Origin: Leptidea sinapis
Taxonomy: Eukaryota > Arthropoda > Insecta > Lepidoptera > Pieridae
Length of the DNA: 64,000 bases
Assembly: GCF_905404315.1 (NCBI RefSeq)
Contig: NC_066267.1
Location: 5,222,501 to 5,286,500 of the forward strand
Reading direction: 5' to 3'
The notes under the pieces were generated by a model. That model was not told the DNA's origin, searched no databases, and saw nothing but the letters and a program-made list of their open reading frames with translations. The position numbers and the translations under genes are program-made. Positions 37,201 through 44,910 of this stretch are shown here, one piece after another. Numbering within the stretch: the first letter of the stretch is position 1; each line of letters starts with the position of its first letter.

Positions 37201-40200
37201 GCAACGCCCATTTTTTCATTTCATTTGGTCAATTTCTAATCTCAAATTCAATCTTACAGCGATACAATTTAAAACATAGTTGATGATATGGCCAAAGTTG
37301 AATTACACATTTAAAATTACAATAGAATGTTAAACGGTGTGTGTGTGTATCTGCGTGTGTGTGTTTGTGTGCAATTTTATAATTACAGATTTTAGTTTAT
37401 ATTTTGTCGCTCATACATCATTATACTTTTCAAAAATCCTTATTTGTTCGGAATTTTACCTGTGCTCACCATATTATATCAGGTTGAAACTACCGCAGAC
37501 CAGAAAGCCATTTAAGGATATTTACAAGCGCGATTGAAAACCTATTTTGTACGAATTTTAATTTTAATGATTTAAGGAAAGAAAGATCTATGAGGAAAAT
37601 AAATGGGTCCTAATTAATATATACACTATACATACTTACACGATTAATATTGAAAAGTATAATAAATTATATACATACAGATATTTACAACATTATATTA
37701 TTATTATTATTTACTATGTATATATATATATAAATTTAATGTGGAAGAAGTATATAACTTCTTCTACAGTAAATTTATATTTATCTTGCCCTAGAAACAT
37801 AAACAGAAGTATACTTACTTTACATCGCATCGAAATTGTTTTTCTAACAACTACTGTAGCTTGTCTTAATATTGGACATTTAAAAAATTCCTTGTTTGCT
37901 TAAATTCATTTAAATTCATTCGACTGAATTTATGATCTGATTTTCAGATGCTGTCGAGAAAGTGGCTGACCGTCTTCTGGGTCCTTTTAATATTGCAATG
38001 GTGGTCGGGCCAATAGACATCAAAATATCCGAAGCGATTATGAGTTTTCAAGAGCGCAACCAAGAAATATCTCAGAAAATATTTTCGGGCTGCGGGAAGC
38101 CAGTATTGGGTGGAGGAGGAAGTACTGGCCCGTTCTTCGCACCAGATAGGGCTCGTCGCTCGGCCAGATCTGTCCCAGATTTTGACTGGAGCCAAAAATC
38201 GAATGATATCGACGATTTCGTAATAGAAACTTCTTTCGAAAGCCTCGTGAACGACGACCCGTTAATGTTCGGTCTTCGTTCTCCGAAAGATATTAAACAG
38301 ACAACAAAAGAACTGATGTATCAGGCTCTATCAAGATCGAGATTTCTGCAGTACATGAATGGAGATATCAGTCTGCAAGAGCTGGATGAGCATGAGAGAC
38401 AGAAGAGAGATGCAGAGCCGGAAGCGGCTGGAGGTGAAATTGACTTCAGGCCTTATGAGTTCGACGGTAAACGAGGTTCAAAGAAGAAGAAGCAACCTGC
38501 GGGGAAACTAGAGGATAGCCATGGTAAGACATTTGTTATAAGCTATCTATCTAAGAATATACCTTATAAGAAGGACCAATTCTTCTATCTTGTAATTCTT
38601 TAGACGGGCGAAGGCGGAAAATACCATGATGCAAAATATATATAAACAATAATACCAAATGACTATAACCATTATCTCACGCCTCTAGTTAGAACTCGAA
38701 TGTGATGCCATATTTACCATTACTGGTATGCTGCCACAGACTCGGCCAAATACCCTCGCGAAATGATTACACGTATTTTCAATGTTATTCAGGAGCTTCT
38801 AGTTCGATTAAATTACTTTGGCAAGGTTACATCCCATTATAATTTTCTATATCCATAGGTCGCTGGTTCATATCCGGCTCGAAGGACTACAATGTACGGT
38901 GTTATGGTTGCCGTAATATTTAAAAGATTCAATTAATTGTATAGGTGCGGAAGGTGGTCCTGCGCTGGAGCGACTTGTCCGTGAGACCCGCGCCCGGGTC
39001 CGCAGCTCCCACCACTACTGGTCACACCTGCCAGCCCTGCTCTGTTCCTCGGCCAGCATCACATCCGCGCCCTGCTTCAATGGGACGCATGTCGCCACGT
39101 AAGTTCTGTTACAATATCTCATGCCATGCTGCAGTGAGCATTTCTATAGGAAAGTACTTGTCACTGTCCCTGGCGCTGCCCAAAGAGGCAGATTTTTTGT
39201 GCGACAGGCAGAGGACTGTAGAACAATGGGTAGTGTGTGTTTACAATTTACATTCATCCCTGTTTACGCACGAATAAATCCGGCTCGAAGGACCATGTAC
39301 GAATTAGGTTGCTTTTACTATTAAAATTACGGTATAGGTTCTGATAGTACTGTTTTATAAACATACACTATATTATGTTTAATTGCTAGCTTAAGAGTAC
39401 ACGCGACGCGGTCGACCTTGTGTTTTGATGGTATTAATATGCGCATATTTAAATAAACAATATAAGGCTCTGTAAAAATCGAAAAATAAAGAACTAAAGG
39501 AGAAGGAACATACAAACATAATAGACTGTTATATAAGTAATATAGAGACGATTTAAAAATTATATCACGACGTCTACTAACGCTGAAATCCGACAATGAT
39601 TTGACTGGTACATAGGGTTGAATGTAAACAAACGCTGTCTTCGAGATCATTATTGCTATCAATGTCATGAGCGAGAACTACGATTTAAGCTAAGCATCCA
39701 CAGGTCGCTATTGCATCACACGGACTGTAGTATTAATTGTAAGAGTCAAACAAGAGCATCCACTGATCCGCACATCGGCAATGTCGACACCAATGCTCCG
39801 AGAGGCCACTTGCGGCGCGTGCAGCCAATGACGTCATACGTAATACCGATCACTGATTATGCTCCGCACTAAGGAAATCTGAATGAACTGGCATCGGCTA
39901 TCTGATTGCTGGTACTTGCATCGGCAAATCCAATCCCTGCCGATGCAGTGGACGTATTATGAAAAATTAATAATAATTAATGAAATAAAAAAAAAAAACG
40001 TGTGCGCCTCAGGACACCCGACAGAAGTGATACTCGTAAGTTAAACTATTCTAAATTGAACTGTTTAATATTCAAATTGTTTAACTTGTGGAAAGCTTAG
40101 GTTATTACTTAAATTTTATGTATATTAATATGATAATGTAAGGAAAGCTTATTAATTAATAAAATCTTCTATTGATTACTAAATATATTATATTCTTAGT

Positions 40201-42933
40201 TAATGTACATTAGAAGTAAGTACATTATTAGTATCATTATTTAATCCTATAAAAGTAACAATTGGTTAGAGTGAGAGAGGAGGAGCCTGCCTACTGCTGC
40301 CCTATGCGTGAGAGAAAGGGAAGCTAGAGAGACTGGCGCCGTAACGCGTTACGTTACCAAGCGGTTTACCCTTCTATAAGAAGTTGTAATGATAAAAATG
40401 TTCTGTTGGCAGGTACACGTCTATAGCAGCGGGCGATGGCACGTCAGCTCTGGCGTCCAACCCCGAGGTGCGTGCGGTGAACGCTCCCCACGTGTCTGGC
40501 CCGCACGTGCGCACGCAACTCGACACGCTGCGAGCGCTCACGGCACGCCTCAAGGACGCGTACAATGGCGTCGAAGTGCACTGGAAAGATACCGGTAATT
40601 AAACTTGTATTCAATATCTGATGATCTATTATATAAAATTAAAACGGCTTGACCGATTCTCATGAAATTTTGAGTGCATATTGGGTAGGTCTGAGAATCG
40701 GACAACATTTATTTTTCATCCCACTAAATGTTAAGGGTGGTCCACAATTTTTTTTTTAATTTTTATTACATTTTTTTTGGATTATGAGTCAGCATTAAAA
40801 AATACATACAACTTCAAATTTTCACCTATCTATGATCAACAGTTACTTTAGTATCGCGATTTTAATATCGGCAATACAACGTTTGCTGGGTCAGCTAGTA
40901 ATCTATATATATTATCTGTATATCATTTAAAATGTTTGGGATTGTTCTAGAACGATCTAGAGATTTCTAGAATTATTTGGAAAGTTTTCAAATTTTAGCT
41001 TATGTTCTATTCAAATGAATAATACAAGTCTATACTCACTCTAAATACACAATACAAGTACAGACCCGCCAAACAGCAGTTTATTGGCAGAGAAACAGTT
41101 CCCATATAATTATATGGAGTTTAAAGTTACCTTCGACTTACCTTTAAACTTTTTAACAAATGAGCTAGAATGTTCCTTTTGTATTCGCTTTTGGCATTGG
41201 GCTCCTTTCAGATATGCCTAGACCCTACTTTTAATAGTTTTGGTATAAGAAACCTTCTAACTCGTTCACCATAATAATTCTGCGTTCTAGGTATAGACAG
41301 CATAAACATTTCTTTGCGACGATAATCTTTGCTCTTTTGAATATTTGTCGCACTTTTGTTATTTAATTTATTGAAACTACTGTAAGTTCGGAAAAAGTCC
41401 GTTGGACGATGCGGAATACTCACCACCACCCTCGGAGATAACTGACATTAAGGTTTTAATATTTAAAAGTGATAACCATCATTTCTGAGATTAACTTTCA
41501 CAAATTAAATTTACAAACAACATTTATGAACGATGCGGTACTCGAACCCGCGACCTCTCGCGGTCGGACGACCCCCTCCTTAATGTGTAACGTAATTAGT
41601 GGATAGTCCCTAAGTTGTTAGAATTATCAAGTTGTAGATATTTTTGTTTTGATCTTTAAATTATAGGTACCCGCATTGTTTCTTTTTTAGGTACTATAAA
41701 TGCTTTTATAATATTAATATAAACTAATAATGTACTTAAATGTTGCAGCCGAAGATCTACAAGCGGCTGCCTCGATGGACTTCACGGAAAACATCCAGGG
41801 CTCCGGTTCCGGTTCGGGTGATCACATCGATGAGGAGTTCACCGATGATGAAGATGGTGATGATTATCCAGAAGGTACTATTTTTATGTATATTAGTTAA
41901 TAATCATTACTTAGACCGCTCAATATAGAATAATGCTCATTATTTAGATAATCCACACTTCGATAGACTGTGGCTGTATTCGACAGATAACATCCATTTT
42001 TAGGAATGCACGCACACTAACACAAAGTGACATACAAATCGCGAGTGTAAGACGTAGCTTGTCACGCACACTAATGTAAAAACTTATTTATTTCTTTGTT
42101 TTTTATTACTTTGTTTTCTTCAGTTGTCTAGCTGCAAGAGGGTCTATCTAGACGTATAAATTATCTTAGTACGTTAGTAAAATCTATCACTACTTGGAAG
42201 TGAAGAATACTGGCAGCATAGCTTAGTTTTACTTAAGCTCACTTGTTTTTACTTAAGCTCACTTGTTGTTCGAAGTTTAGCTACAGTCTGTGAAGCCTGA
42301 ATGACTTTAGATCTTTTTTGAAAGTTCTCGTCAGACCTGACCCATTTCTAATCATCAGTAATCAACTTTCAAAAACAGTTTAGTTTCATTACATATTAAT
42401 AAAATATCGCAAATGCGTACACAGTTTCTTTCAGTGAGCCCTTGAGGCACCTAAATATCTTGCCTTTTTAACAGACTTCAAAAAAGGAGGAGGTTCCCAA
42501 TTCGACTGTGTTGTACCTAGCTTTATTCAAATACCAATGATGCTAACTTTGTGGGATGATTTTGGAGGTTGTTTTTTTTTTGTAATTTGAAAATTAGAAT
42601 CTGTGTTTTTGTGTTTCAGGCTCGGGCGACCACACCAGCCGTGTCGAACCGGAGCCGGAAATAAATGAGCCGACGATCCGACAGCCGATTGCCGAGGTCC
42701 CGATCGTGCCTAACGTTGTTGAAGGTCCGGAGACTAACAACGTTCAACCGCGAATACTGGACGAAATCCCGGACGCCGGACAACCCGAGACGCCTCCTAC
42801 CGGTCAAGAAACCGTCCGGGAACAACCGGTTGCCGGGTCTGCGGACCGGCCGTCGCTACAGAAGGCGCTCTTTACGTACGCACTGCCCGTCGTCTGCGCC
42901 TGGTTCGGCACCATTGTCACGGATCTGTTCTAA
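25156..42933 (+). CDS. dlp: Dally-like glypican (GPC4/6 class), nine C-terminal exons, 5' partial
   Basis: Spliced gene for a GPI-anchored heparan-sulphate proteoglycan; family members bind and distribute Wnt, Hedgehog and BMP ligands at the cell surface. Exons: 25156-25279, 25686-25796, 31566-31722, 36399-36561, 37948-38523, 38945-39098, 40413-40594, 41749-41874, 42620-42933. All junctions are AG/GT and the phases join without a break into 635 residues. In order: N-lobe helices with MFKRTYGMIY, a six-cysteine segment, GPFNIAMVVGPIDIKISEAI, the furin-type site RARRSARS, CFNGT, LASNPEV, DAYNGVEV, Ser-Gly clusters and a hydrophobic C-terminus. LASNPEV and the AYNG motif resemble GPC4/6 rather than GPC3/5, hence Dally-like rather than Dally. 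The signal peptide and roughly the first 100 residues are missing; I found no matching exon upstream. Between the furin site and LERLV the protein seems longer than vertebrate GPC4/6. Confidence 0.9.
25686..25796 (+). CDS. dlp: dlp exon: RYYTRGDSDFD segment
   Basis: Acceptor AACTTCAG, donor GTGAGT. It completes the Arg codon of the previous exon and encodes YYTRGDSDFDVMMDSFF followed by a short helix ending FDEK. Glypicans carry the equivalent stretch directly after the LKRYY motif. Phase in 1 nt, phase out 2 nt. Confidence 0.88.
25919..26230. mobile_element. GC-rich TIR element in dlp intron
   Basis: Inverted ends TAAGGCCCTCCGCGCAC and GTGCGCGGAGGGCCTTA extend inward to AGGCAGCC/GGCTGCCT. 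It is internally AT-rich in the middle with a Cys/Pro-like GC patch near 26100. Unclassified cut-and-paste MITE. Confidence 0.88.
26735..26815. repeat. Repeat family P containing TGACGTCA
   Basis: CACACCGTAACAAAGCGACG, GATGTGACGTCATCG and ATAACCGGGTAGTA recur inverted at 51035-51105. The CRE-like TGACGTCA therefore comes with the repeat. Confidence 0.6.
27385..27720 (-). mobile_element. Helitron-like fragment
   Basis: GATCCGACAGACGATGTTCT and ATAATAAATAAAATACTG match the element at 12387; the CTAG terminus is lost. Confidence 0.5.
28155..28555 (-). mobile_element. LINE endonuclease/RT-family 3' fragment, copy 2
   Basis: CTTCGCTGGACAAAGGCATC, GATCTTCACGACGATCATCG and GAGGATTTTACTGCCCCAAC are landmark sequences of a widespread lepidopteran LINE 3' region. 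The plus-strand frame of 132 codons is a shadow. A SINE family F tail follows at 28570-28655. Confidence 0.65.
28885..28970 (+). mobile_element. SINE family G, tail fragment
   Basis: TTGTCTTGCAGCCACAGTC, GGGGCAGGATAATTTGTGTA and ATGTCAATATT. Confidence 0.65.
28975..29267 (+). mobile_element. Repeat family A copy
   Basis: CTATTTCTGCCGTGAAGCAG, the hairpin GTGCCGCTCAG/CTGAGCGGCAC and the tail TTATTTTCATTAAAAAAA. Confidence 0.85.
29676..30079. mobile_element. MITE with THAP-domain coding remnant
   Basis: Inverted termini CCAAGTATAGTAACTAGAC and GTCTAGTTACTATACTTGG define the element. Inside, an ATG at 29940 starts MVRCCVLRCKSDSERT, which looks like the first residues of a THAP zinc finger (C-x4-C), then diverges. 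It suggests an internal-deletion derivative of a P-element-like transposon that encoded a THAP transposase. It lies in a dlp intron. Confidence 0.7.
30246..30400 (-). mobile_element. LINE family C, 3' UTR fragment
   Basis: ATCCAAATATTTTTATTCAA, CTTATTGAACGTCAAAATCT and GGGCGCAAGAAACTCAGCGG. Confidence 0.8.
31162..31448 (+). mobile_element. Repeat family A copy, just upstream of a dlp exon
   Basis: GGCTAGATTATGGGTACCAC through the family hairpin to CCTTATTTTCTTTAAAAAAA. It ends about 120 bp before the exon starting at 31566. Confidence 0.87.
31566..31722 (+). CDS. dlp: dlp exon: CVSEH / RRAFVATRTF segment
   Basis: Acceptor ATTCCAG, donor GTAATC. It encodes YLKCVSEHMRDIQPFEDVP and RRAFVATRTFHKAL, conserved core-helix sequence of GPC4/6-type glypicans with one of the invariant cysteines. 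It is preceded by a 5.8-kb intron full of mobile elements. It ends exactly on a codon boundary (MVQ). Confidence 0.88.
32030..32575 (+). mobile_element. Jockey-like LINE ORF2 C-terminal fragment, family O
   Basis: Plus-strand frames give HMEYCS, then QRRAARIIDDQVISNRLDSL, ALRKDVVSVCIFYRI and LGTFKKGA. It is related to family B but diverged, with frameshifts, and 5' truncated; it ends in TTTATATAAAAAAAAA. The same family appears inverted at the right edge of the window. Confidence 0.72.
33073..33299. mobile_element. Palindromic MITE family K, copy 1
   Basis: CTGAGATCTATAGCGCGTAG and AAATACGCTCTATAGATCA are inverted ends; sub-terminal ACTTAACTGAGTG and CACTCAGCTGAGA also pair. Confidence 0.75.
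33345..33565 (-). mobile_element. Jockey-like LINE (family B) 3' end, copy 3
   Basis: CGTACGGTCACCCGGTGTTA, GAGCGTTGCCGGCCTTTAAG and AAACACCGCACATGAAAG follow a poly-T tract. Confidence 0.8.
33570..33735 (+). pseudogene. Retroelement coding fragment, copy 2
   Basis: VETLGPCGPEAR-like sequence in plus frames (GTGTCGAGACACTTGGCCCG, CAACCCAAGCGCTGGCAGC) matches the second half of 20975-21260, here with the QPISLAIQ continuation intact. It abuts the family-B LINE copy directly. Confidence 0.5.
34431..34472. repeat. (TA)n microsatellite
   Basis: About 20 TA units interrupted by TG steps. Confidence 0.9.
35042..35175 (+). mobile_element. SINE family G, head, decayed
   Basis: GTTTAGCGACCCTGCTCCTT and GAGTTTGATTCCCGGTAGG match the tRNA-like head. 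Confidence 0.55.
35201..35557 (+). mobile_element. Repeat family A, longest copy
   Basis: Starts TAGTCCCAAGCCCAAGGGT and continues GAGGCGACTTAGGACATTTA, GGGCGCCGTAGCTAGTG, hairpin, and CCTTATTGTTATAAAAAA. This copy defines the left end of the family best. Confidence 0.87.
35795..35925. repeat. Repeat family L, copy 1
   Basis: CGTAACGTAACGCGTTAC and GGTAGGCAGGCTCCTTCCAC, ending AGGATTAAATAATGATACTA. An inverted copy is at 40215-40365, 4.3 kb away in another dlp intron. Confidence 0.75.
35997..36165 (-). mobile_element. tRNA-derived SINE, family F
   Basis: GAACGATGCGGGGCTCGAAC and CAACTGAGCCAACCGTTCG with a deletion between boxes, then the family tail. Confidence 0.75.
36399..36561 (+). CDS. 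dlp: dlp exon: six-cysteine core segment
   Basis: Acceptor TTATTCCAG, donor GTGAGA. Reading frame GTG-GGC-GTC gives VGVTQECVTAW, RFCGSCGGD and LACSRYCHNVLRGCL. These are six cysteines in the spacing of the glypican cysteine-rich lobe, then GDLSEQWDAYV. Phase out 1 nt. Two other overlapping open frames here are shadows. Confidence 0.9.
36694..37168. mobile_element. Palindromic MITE family K, copy 2, split by a SINE
   Basis: Inverted ends ACTAAGGCTGAGATCTATAG and ACAGATCTCAGCCTAAG. The interior is interrupted at about 36768-36998 by a plus-oriented SINE family G. The open frame at 36595-36858 spans the two repeats and is not a gene. Confidence 0.8.
36768..36998 (+). mobile_element. SINE family G inserted in MITE K
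   Basis: TGACCCTGCTTACTGAACTA, TATGATGAATATGAATGTTT and GGGGCAAGATAATTTGTGTA, ending in an A run. Confidence 0.78.
37948..38523 (+). CDS. dlp: dlp large exon: DAVEKVADRL, IKISEAI, furin site and extended linker
   Basis: Acceptor ATTTTCAG, donor GTAAGA; 576 nt. It begins DAVEKVADRLLGPFNIAMVV and continues PIDIKISEAIMSFQERN and GCGKPV, all glypican hallmarks. A glycine-rich turn leads to RARRSARS, the position where convertases cleave glypicans into two disulphide-linked chains. Then comes an acidic/basic linker of about 110 residues, ending with a lysine-rich KRGSKKKK patch, which appears longer than in vertebrate homologues. Confidence 0.9.
38600..38940. other. dlp intron without recognised elements
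   Basis: Only a weak T-arm-like CGCTGGTTCATATCCGGC at 38862 (SINE remnant) is visible. Confidence 0.4.
38945..39098 (+). CDS. dlp: dlp exon: LERLVRETRARVR / CFNGT
   Basis: Acceptor GTATAG, donor GTAAGT. In the frame set by the previous exon it reads GAEGGPALERLVRETRARVR, then WSHLPALLCSS and APCFNGTHVAT. The two cysteines and the C-x-NGT sequence match the segment after the furin loop of glypicans; NGT is a potential N-glycosylation site. The longer ATG-started open frame overlapping it is a shadow. Confidence 0.88.
39100..40214. other. dlp intron without recognised elements
   Basis: No family seen elsewhere in the window. CCATCGGC/GCCGATG-type motifs recur around 39770-39950 and may mark an old palindrome. 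Plus-frame peptides here have no recognisable domain. Confidence 0.4.
40215..40365. repeat. Repeat family L, copy 2 (inverted)
   Basis: AGTATCATTATTTAATCCT, GAGCCTGCCTACTGCTGCCC and GTAACGCGTTACGTTACC. It ends about 50 bp before a dlp exon. Confidence 0.75.
40413..40594 (+). CDS. dlp: dlp exon: LASNPEV and AYNG motifs
   Basis: Acceptor TTGGCAG, donor GTAATT. It encodes YTSIAAGDGTSALASNPEV and LTARLKDAYNGVEVHWKD. The NPEV plus AYNG pair is the most subclass-informative part of the protein and places it with GPC4/6 and insect Dally-like. Phase in 1, out 1. Confidence 0.9.
40625..40898 (+). mobile_element. Helitron-like element
   Basis: Begins TCTATTATATAAAATTAAA and ends AACGTTTGCTGGGTCAGCTAG minus its first base, followed by T. 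It lies 30 bp after a dlp exon. Confidence 0.8.
41526..41590 (-). mobile_element. SINE family F, B-box end fragment
   Basis: GAACGATGCGGTACTCGAAC and CGACCTCTCGCGGTCGG. Confidence 0.65.
41749..41874 (+). CDS. dlp: dlp exon: glycosaminoglycan attachment cluster
   Basis: Acceptor TGTTGCAG, donor GTACTA. It reads MDFTENIQGSGSGSGDHIDE and then an acidic run (FTDDEDGDDYPEG). Repeated Ser-Gly flanked by acidic residues is the classical heparan-sulphate attachment context. A further Ser-Gly follows across the next splice junction. Confidence 0.88.
41943..42168. mobile_element. MITE family H, copy 2
   Basis: TTTAGATAATCCACACTTCG at the left and CTAGACGTATAAATTATCTT at the right, with CACACTAACACAAAGTGACA inside. 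Confidence 0.78.
42474..42600. repeat. Repeat family V (GACTTCAAAAAAGGAGGAGG), copy 1
   Basis: The landmark occurs inverted at 58109-58128 (CCTCCTCCTTTTTTGAAGT). It ends 20 bp before the last dlp exon. Confidence 0.6.
42620..42933 (+). CDS. dlp: dlp terminal exon: stalk and GPI-anchor signal
   Basis: Acceptor GTGTTTCAG; ends at TAA 42931-42933. It opens with SGDHTS (last Ser-Gly), followed by a Pro/Glu-rich stalk of about 80 residues and a final hydrophobic segment LFTYALPVVCAWFGTIVTDL before the stop. Small residues in VAGSAD just upstream could be the GPI omega site (inference). The coding part is distinctly more GC-rich than its surroundings. Confidence 0.9.
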
Positions 42934-44390
42934 AACGGCATTGTAATTTATTTCTAGCATAATATATTTATTTCGGTGCGCGGGCACTCGTGAGAATAAT
43001 AGTGCGTATTGCACTGTCGTGTGCGCTAGTCAGTGCGACATTGCTAAAATGTGGCCATTCTGCGGTTTAAGATCACAGTGATCGTAGTCAGTGCGACTGT
43101 TAATGCTACGCTTGGCATCTTCGATTCGTAGACACCGTAGCATATTTTCCGGTTACTGCGATTCGCAATCACTGTAATGTGCGTAAACCGATCACTGCGG
43201 TTTGTAGTCTTTGCCACGTATGGTTTTTCGGTCATTGCGATTCGTAGTCACTGTGGCTCGTGTCTACTGCGATCCTTAGTCAGCTTTTTAAAGAGACGTT
43301 ACACACCCCTGTGATAATACTGTGACGAAACATTCAAAAACAGACTACAACAACGCTTAGACTGGGGAAATTACGTGGAGGGAGGGTATGAAACTCTGTT
43401 CCGTTTGCTGAAAAAAAATTACCACAGATACACTAATCATGCTATTTAGTGTTATTGTTTCGTGCACTCCCTTTGACTTATTTCAATAGTCTAAGACATA
43501 GCAAATAGCTCTAGTGTAAATACATACTAGTGTTGTAATTTTATCTATGGACTTAATCTTGACTTAAATTCCTAGTTACCAAGTCATTAATAAAAAAAAA
43601 TACAAATCTGTGGTCTTAACTCATCATAAATAATAAATGCAACTCAACATCAACTCAGAGATAAATATGAATTTTTAAATTAATTAATCTTCGTTTTGGA
43701 TTTTAACAGAAATATCGTGTGATTGAAAACAGACAGAACATATAACACTAGTATTTATTTACTCTATGTCACTACTATTATAACCGTGCGAGTTATGAAT
43801 GTCCCATTCTTGATAAGTCCTGTATGCGATATAGTCGTTATACGTGATCGACAATAACTAAATTTCGTTTTTATCCCAATGAATATAGGTTTTGAAGTTT
43901 TAGATAATTTTCAGCCAAATTGTGTATTTATTTAATGGTCTTGTATATAAAATTGTAAATTATGATCGTAGGTAGCAAATATAAGTACATACAATATTTT
44001 GTATATTACTGTCACTAATGTGTGTGTGTTTAGATTACGCGTTGGCTTGTGCGTGCTAAGAGAGACTTATATCAAAATGGCGGATATAACGTTCAGTCCA
44101 TATTTGAATATGACCGTTATTCTCGTGCCGATATTACAACTTAAAACAATGAAACAAGCATCAAATGAAAAGAGCATAGAAAAAGGAAAATGAACAAAAT
44201 AAATCGTGAAATCATTTTGTTGTCTTAATTTTTTTCTAACCTGGAATATAAGAGATGGTTCAGATTCGATGTTCTTTACGTGAAAATAAGTTCATTTTAT
44301 TTTCGTTCAGTATGTTATTATGCAATCCAACATACACTTGTAACTTGTCTTCATTGGATCAATCTCTTAAATTTCGGAGCACTGTTAATT
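42934..44390 (+). other. Probable dlp 3' UTR and flank
   Basis: No coding potential is seen. The first 350 bases are fairly GC-rich and hold a degenerate repeat (43000-43290). Several AATAAA-like signals follow, for example AAAATAAATCG near 44200, but the cleavage site cannot be chosen from sequence alone. Confidence 0.45.
43000..43290. repeat. Degenerate short tandem repeat, unit about 30-45 bp
   Basis: Variants of CTGCGATTCGTAGTCACTGTG recur about eight times at irregular spacing directly after the dlp stop codon (for example GATCGTAGTCAGTGCGACTG and GCGATTCGCAATCACTG). It is diverged enough that phase is lost between copies. Confidence 0.6.
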
Positions 44391-44910
44391 AATAATGGAT
44401 TATCTGACGTTAGTCATTATCGTAACGTTTAATAATGGATTATTTGACCTTAGTCATTATCGTAACGTTGAATAATGGATTATCTGACGTTAGTCATTAT
44501 CGTAACGTTTAATAATGGATTATTTGACCTTAGTCATTATCGTAACGTTGAATAATGGATTATCTGACGTTAGTCATTATCGTAACGTTTAATAATGGAT
44601 TATTTGACCTTAGTCATTATCGTAGCGTTGAATAATGGATTATCTGACGTTAGTCATTATCGTAACGTTTAATAATGGATTATTTGACCTTAGTCATTAT
44701 CGTAACGTTTAATAATGGATTATTTGACGTTAGTCATTATCGTCACGTTTAATAATGGATTATTTGACGTTAGTCACTATCGTAACGTTGAATAATGGAT
44801 TATTTAACGTTAGTCATTATTGGAACGTTTTATAATGGATTATCTGACTTTAGTCATTATTGCAACATTCAGTAATGGATTACCTGACGTTAGTCATTAT
44901 TGTATTGTTG
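44391..44910. repeat. Minisatellite, 13 copies of 40 bp with 80-bp higher-order period
   Basis: Each unit begins AATAATGGATTAT and ends CGTAACGTT plus T or G. Copies 1-8 alternate between two variants (TCTGACGT...GTTT and TTTGACCT...GTTG, copy 8 ending in GTTT), giving an 80-bp dimer period. Copies 9-13 decay progressively. There are no spacers, so it is not a CRISPR array. The unit contains a CGTTA...TAACG inverted repeat. Confidence 0.95.

Noticed and set aside
44391..44910. CRISPR-like regular repeat array
   Set aside because: Units are contiguous 40-bp tandem repeats with no unique spacers, in animal DNA.
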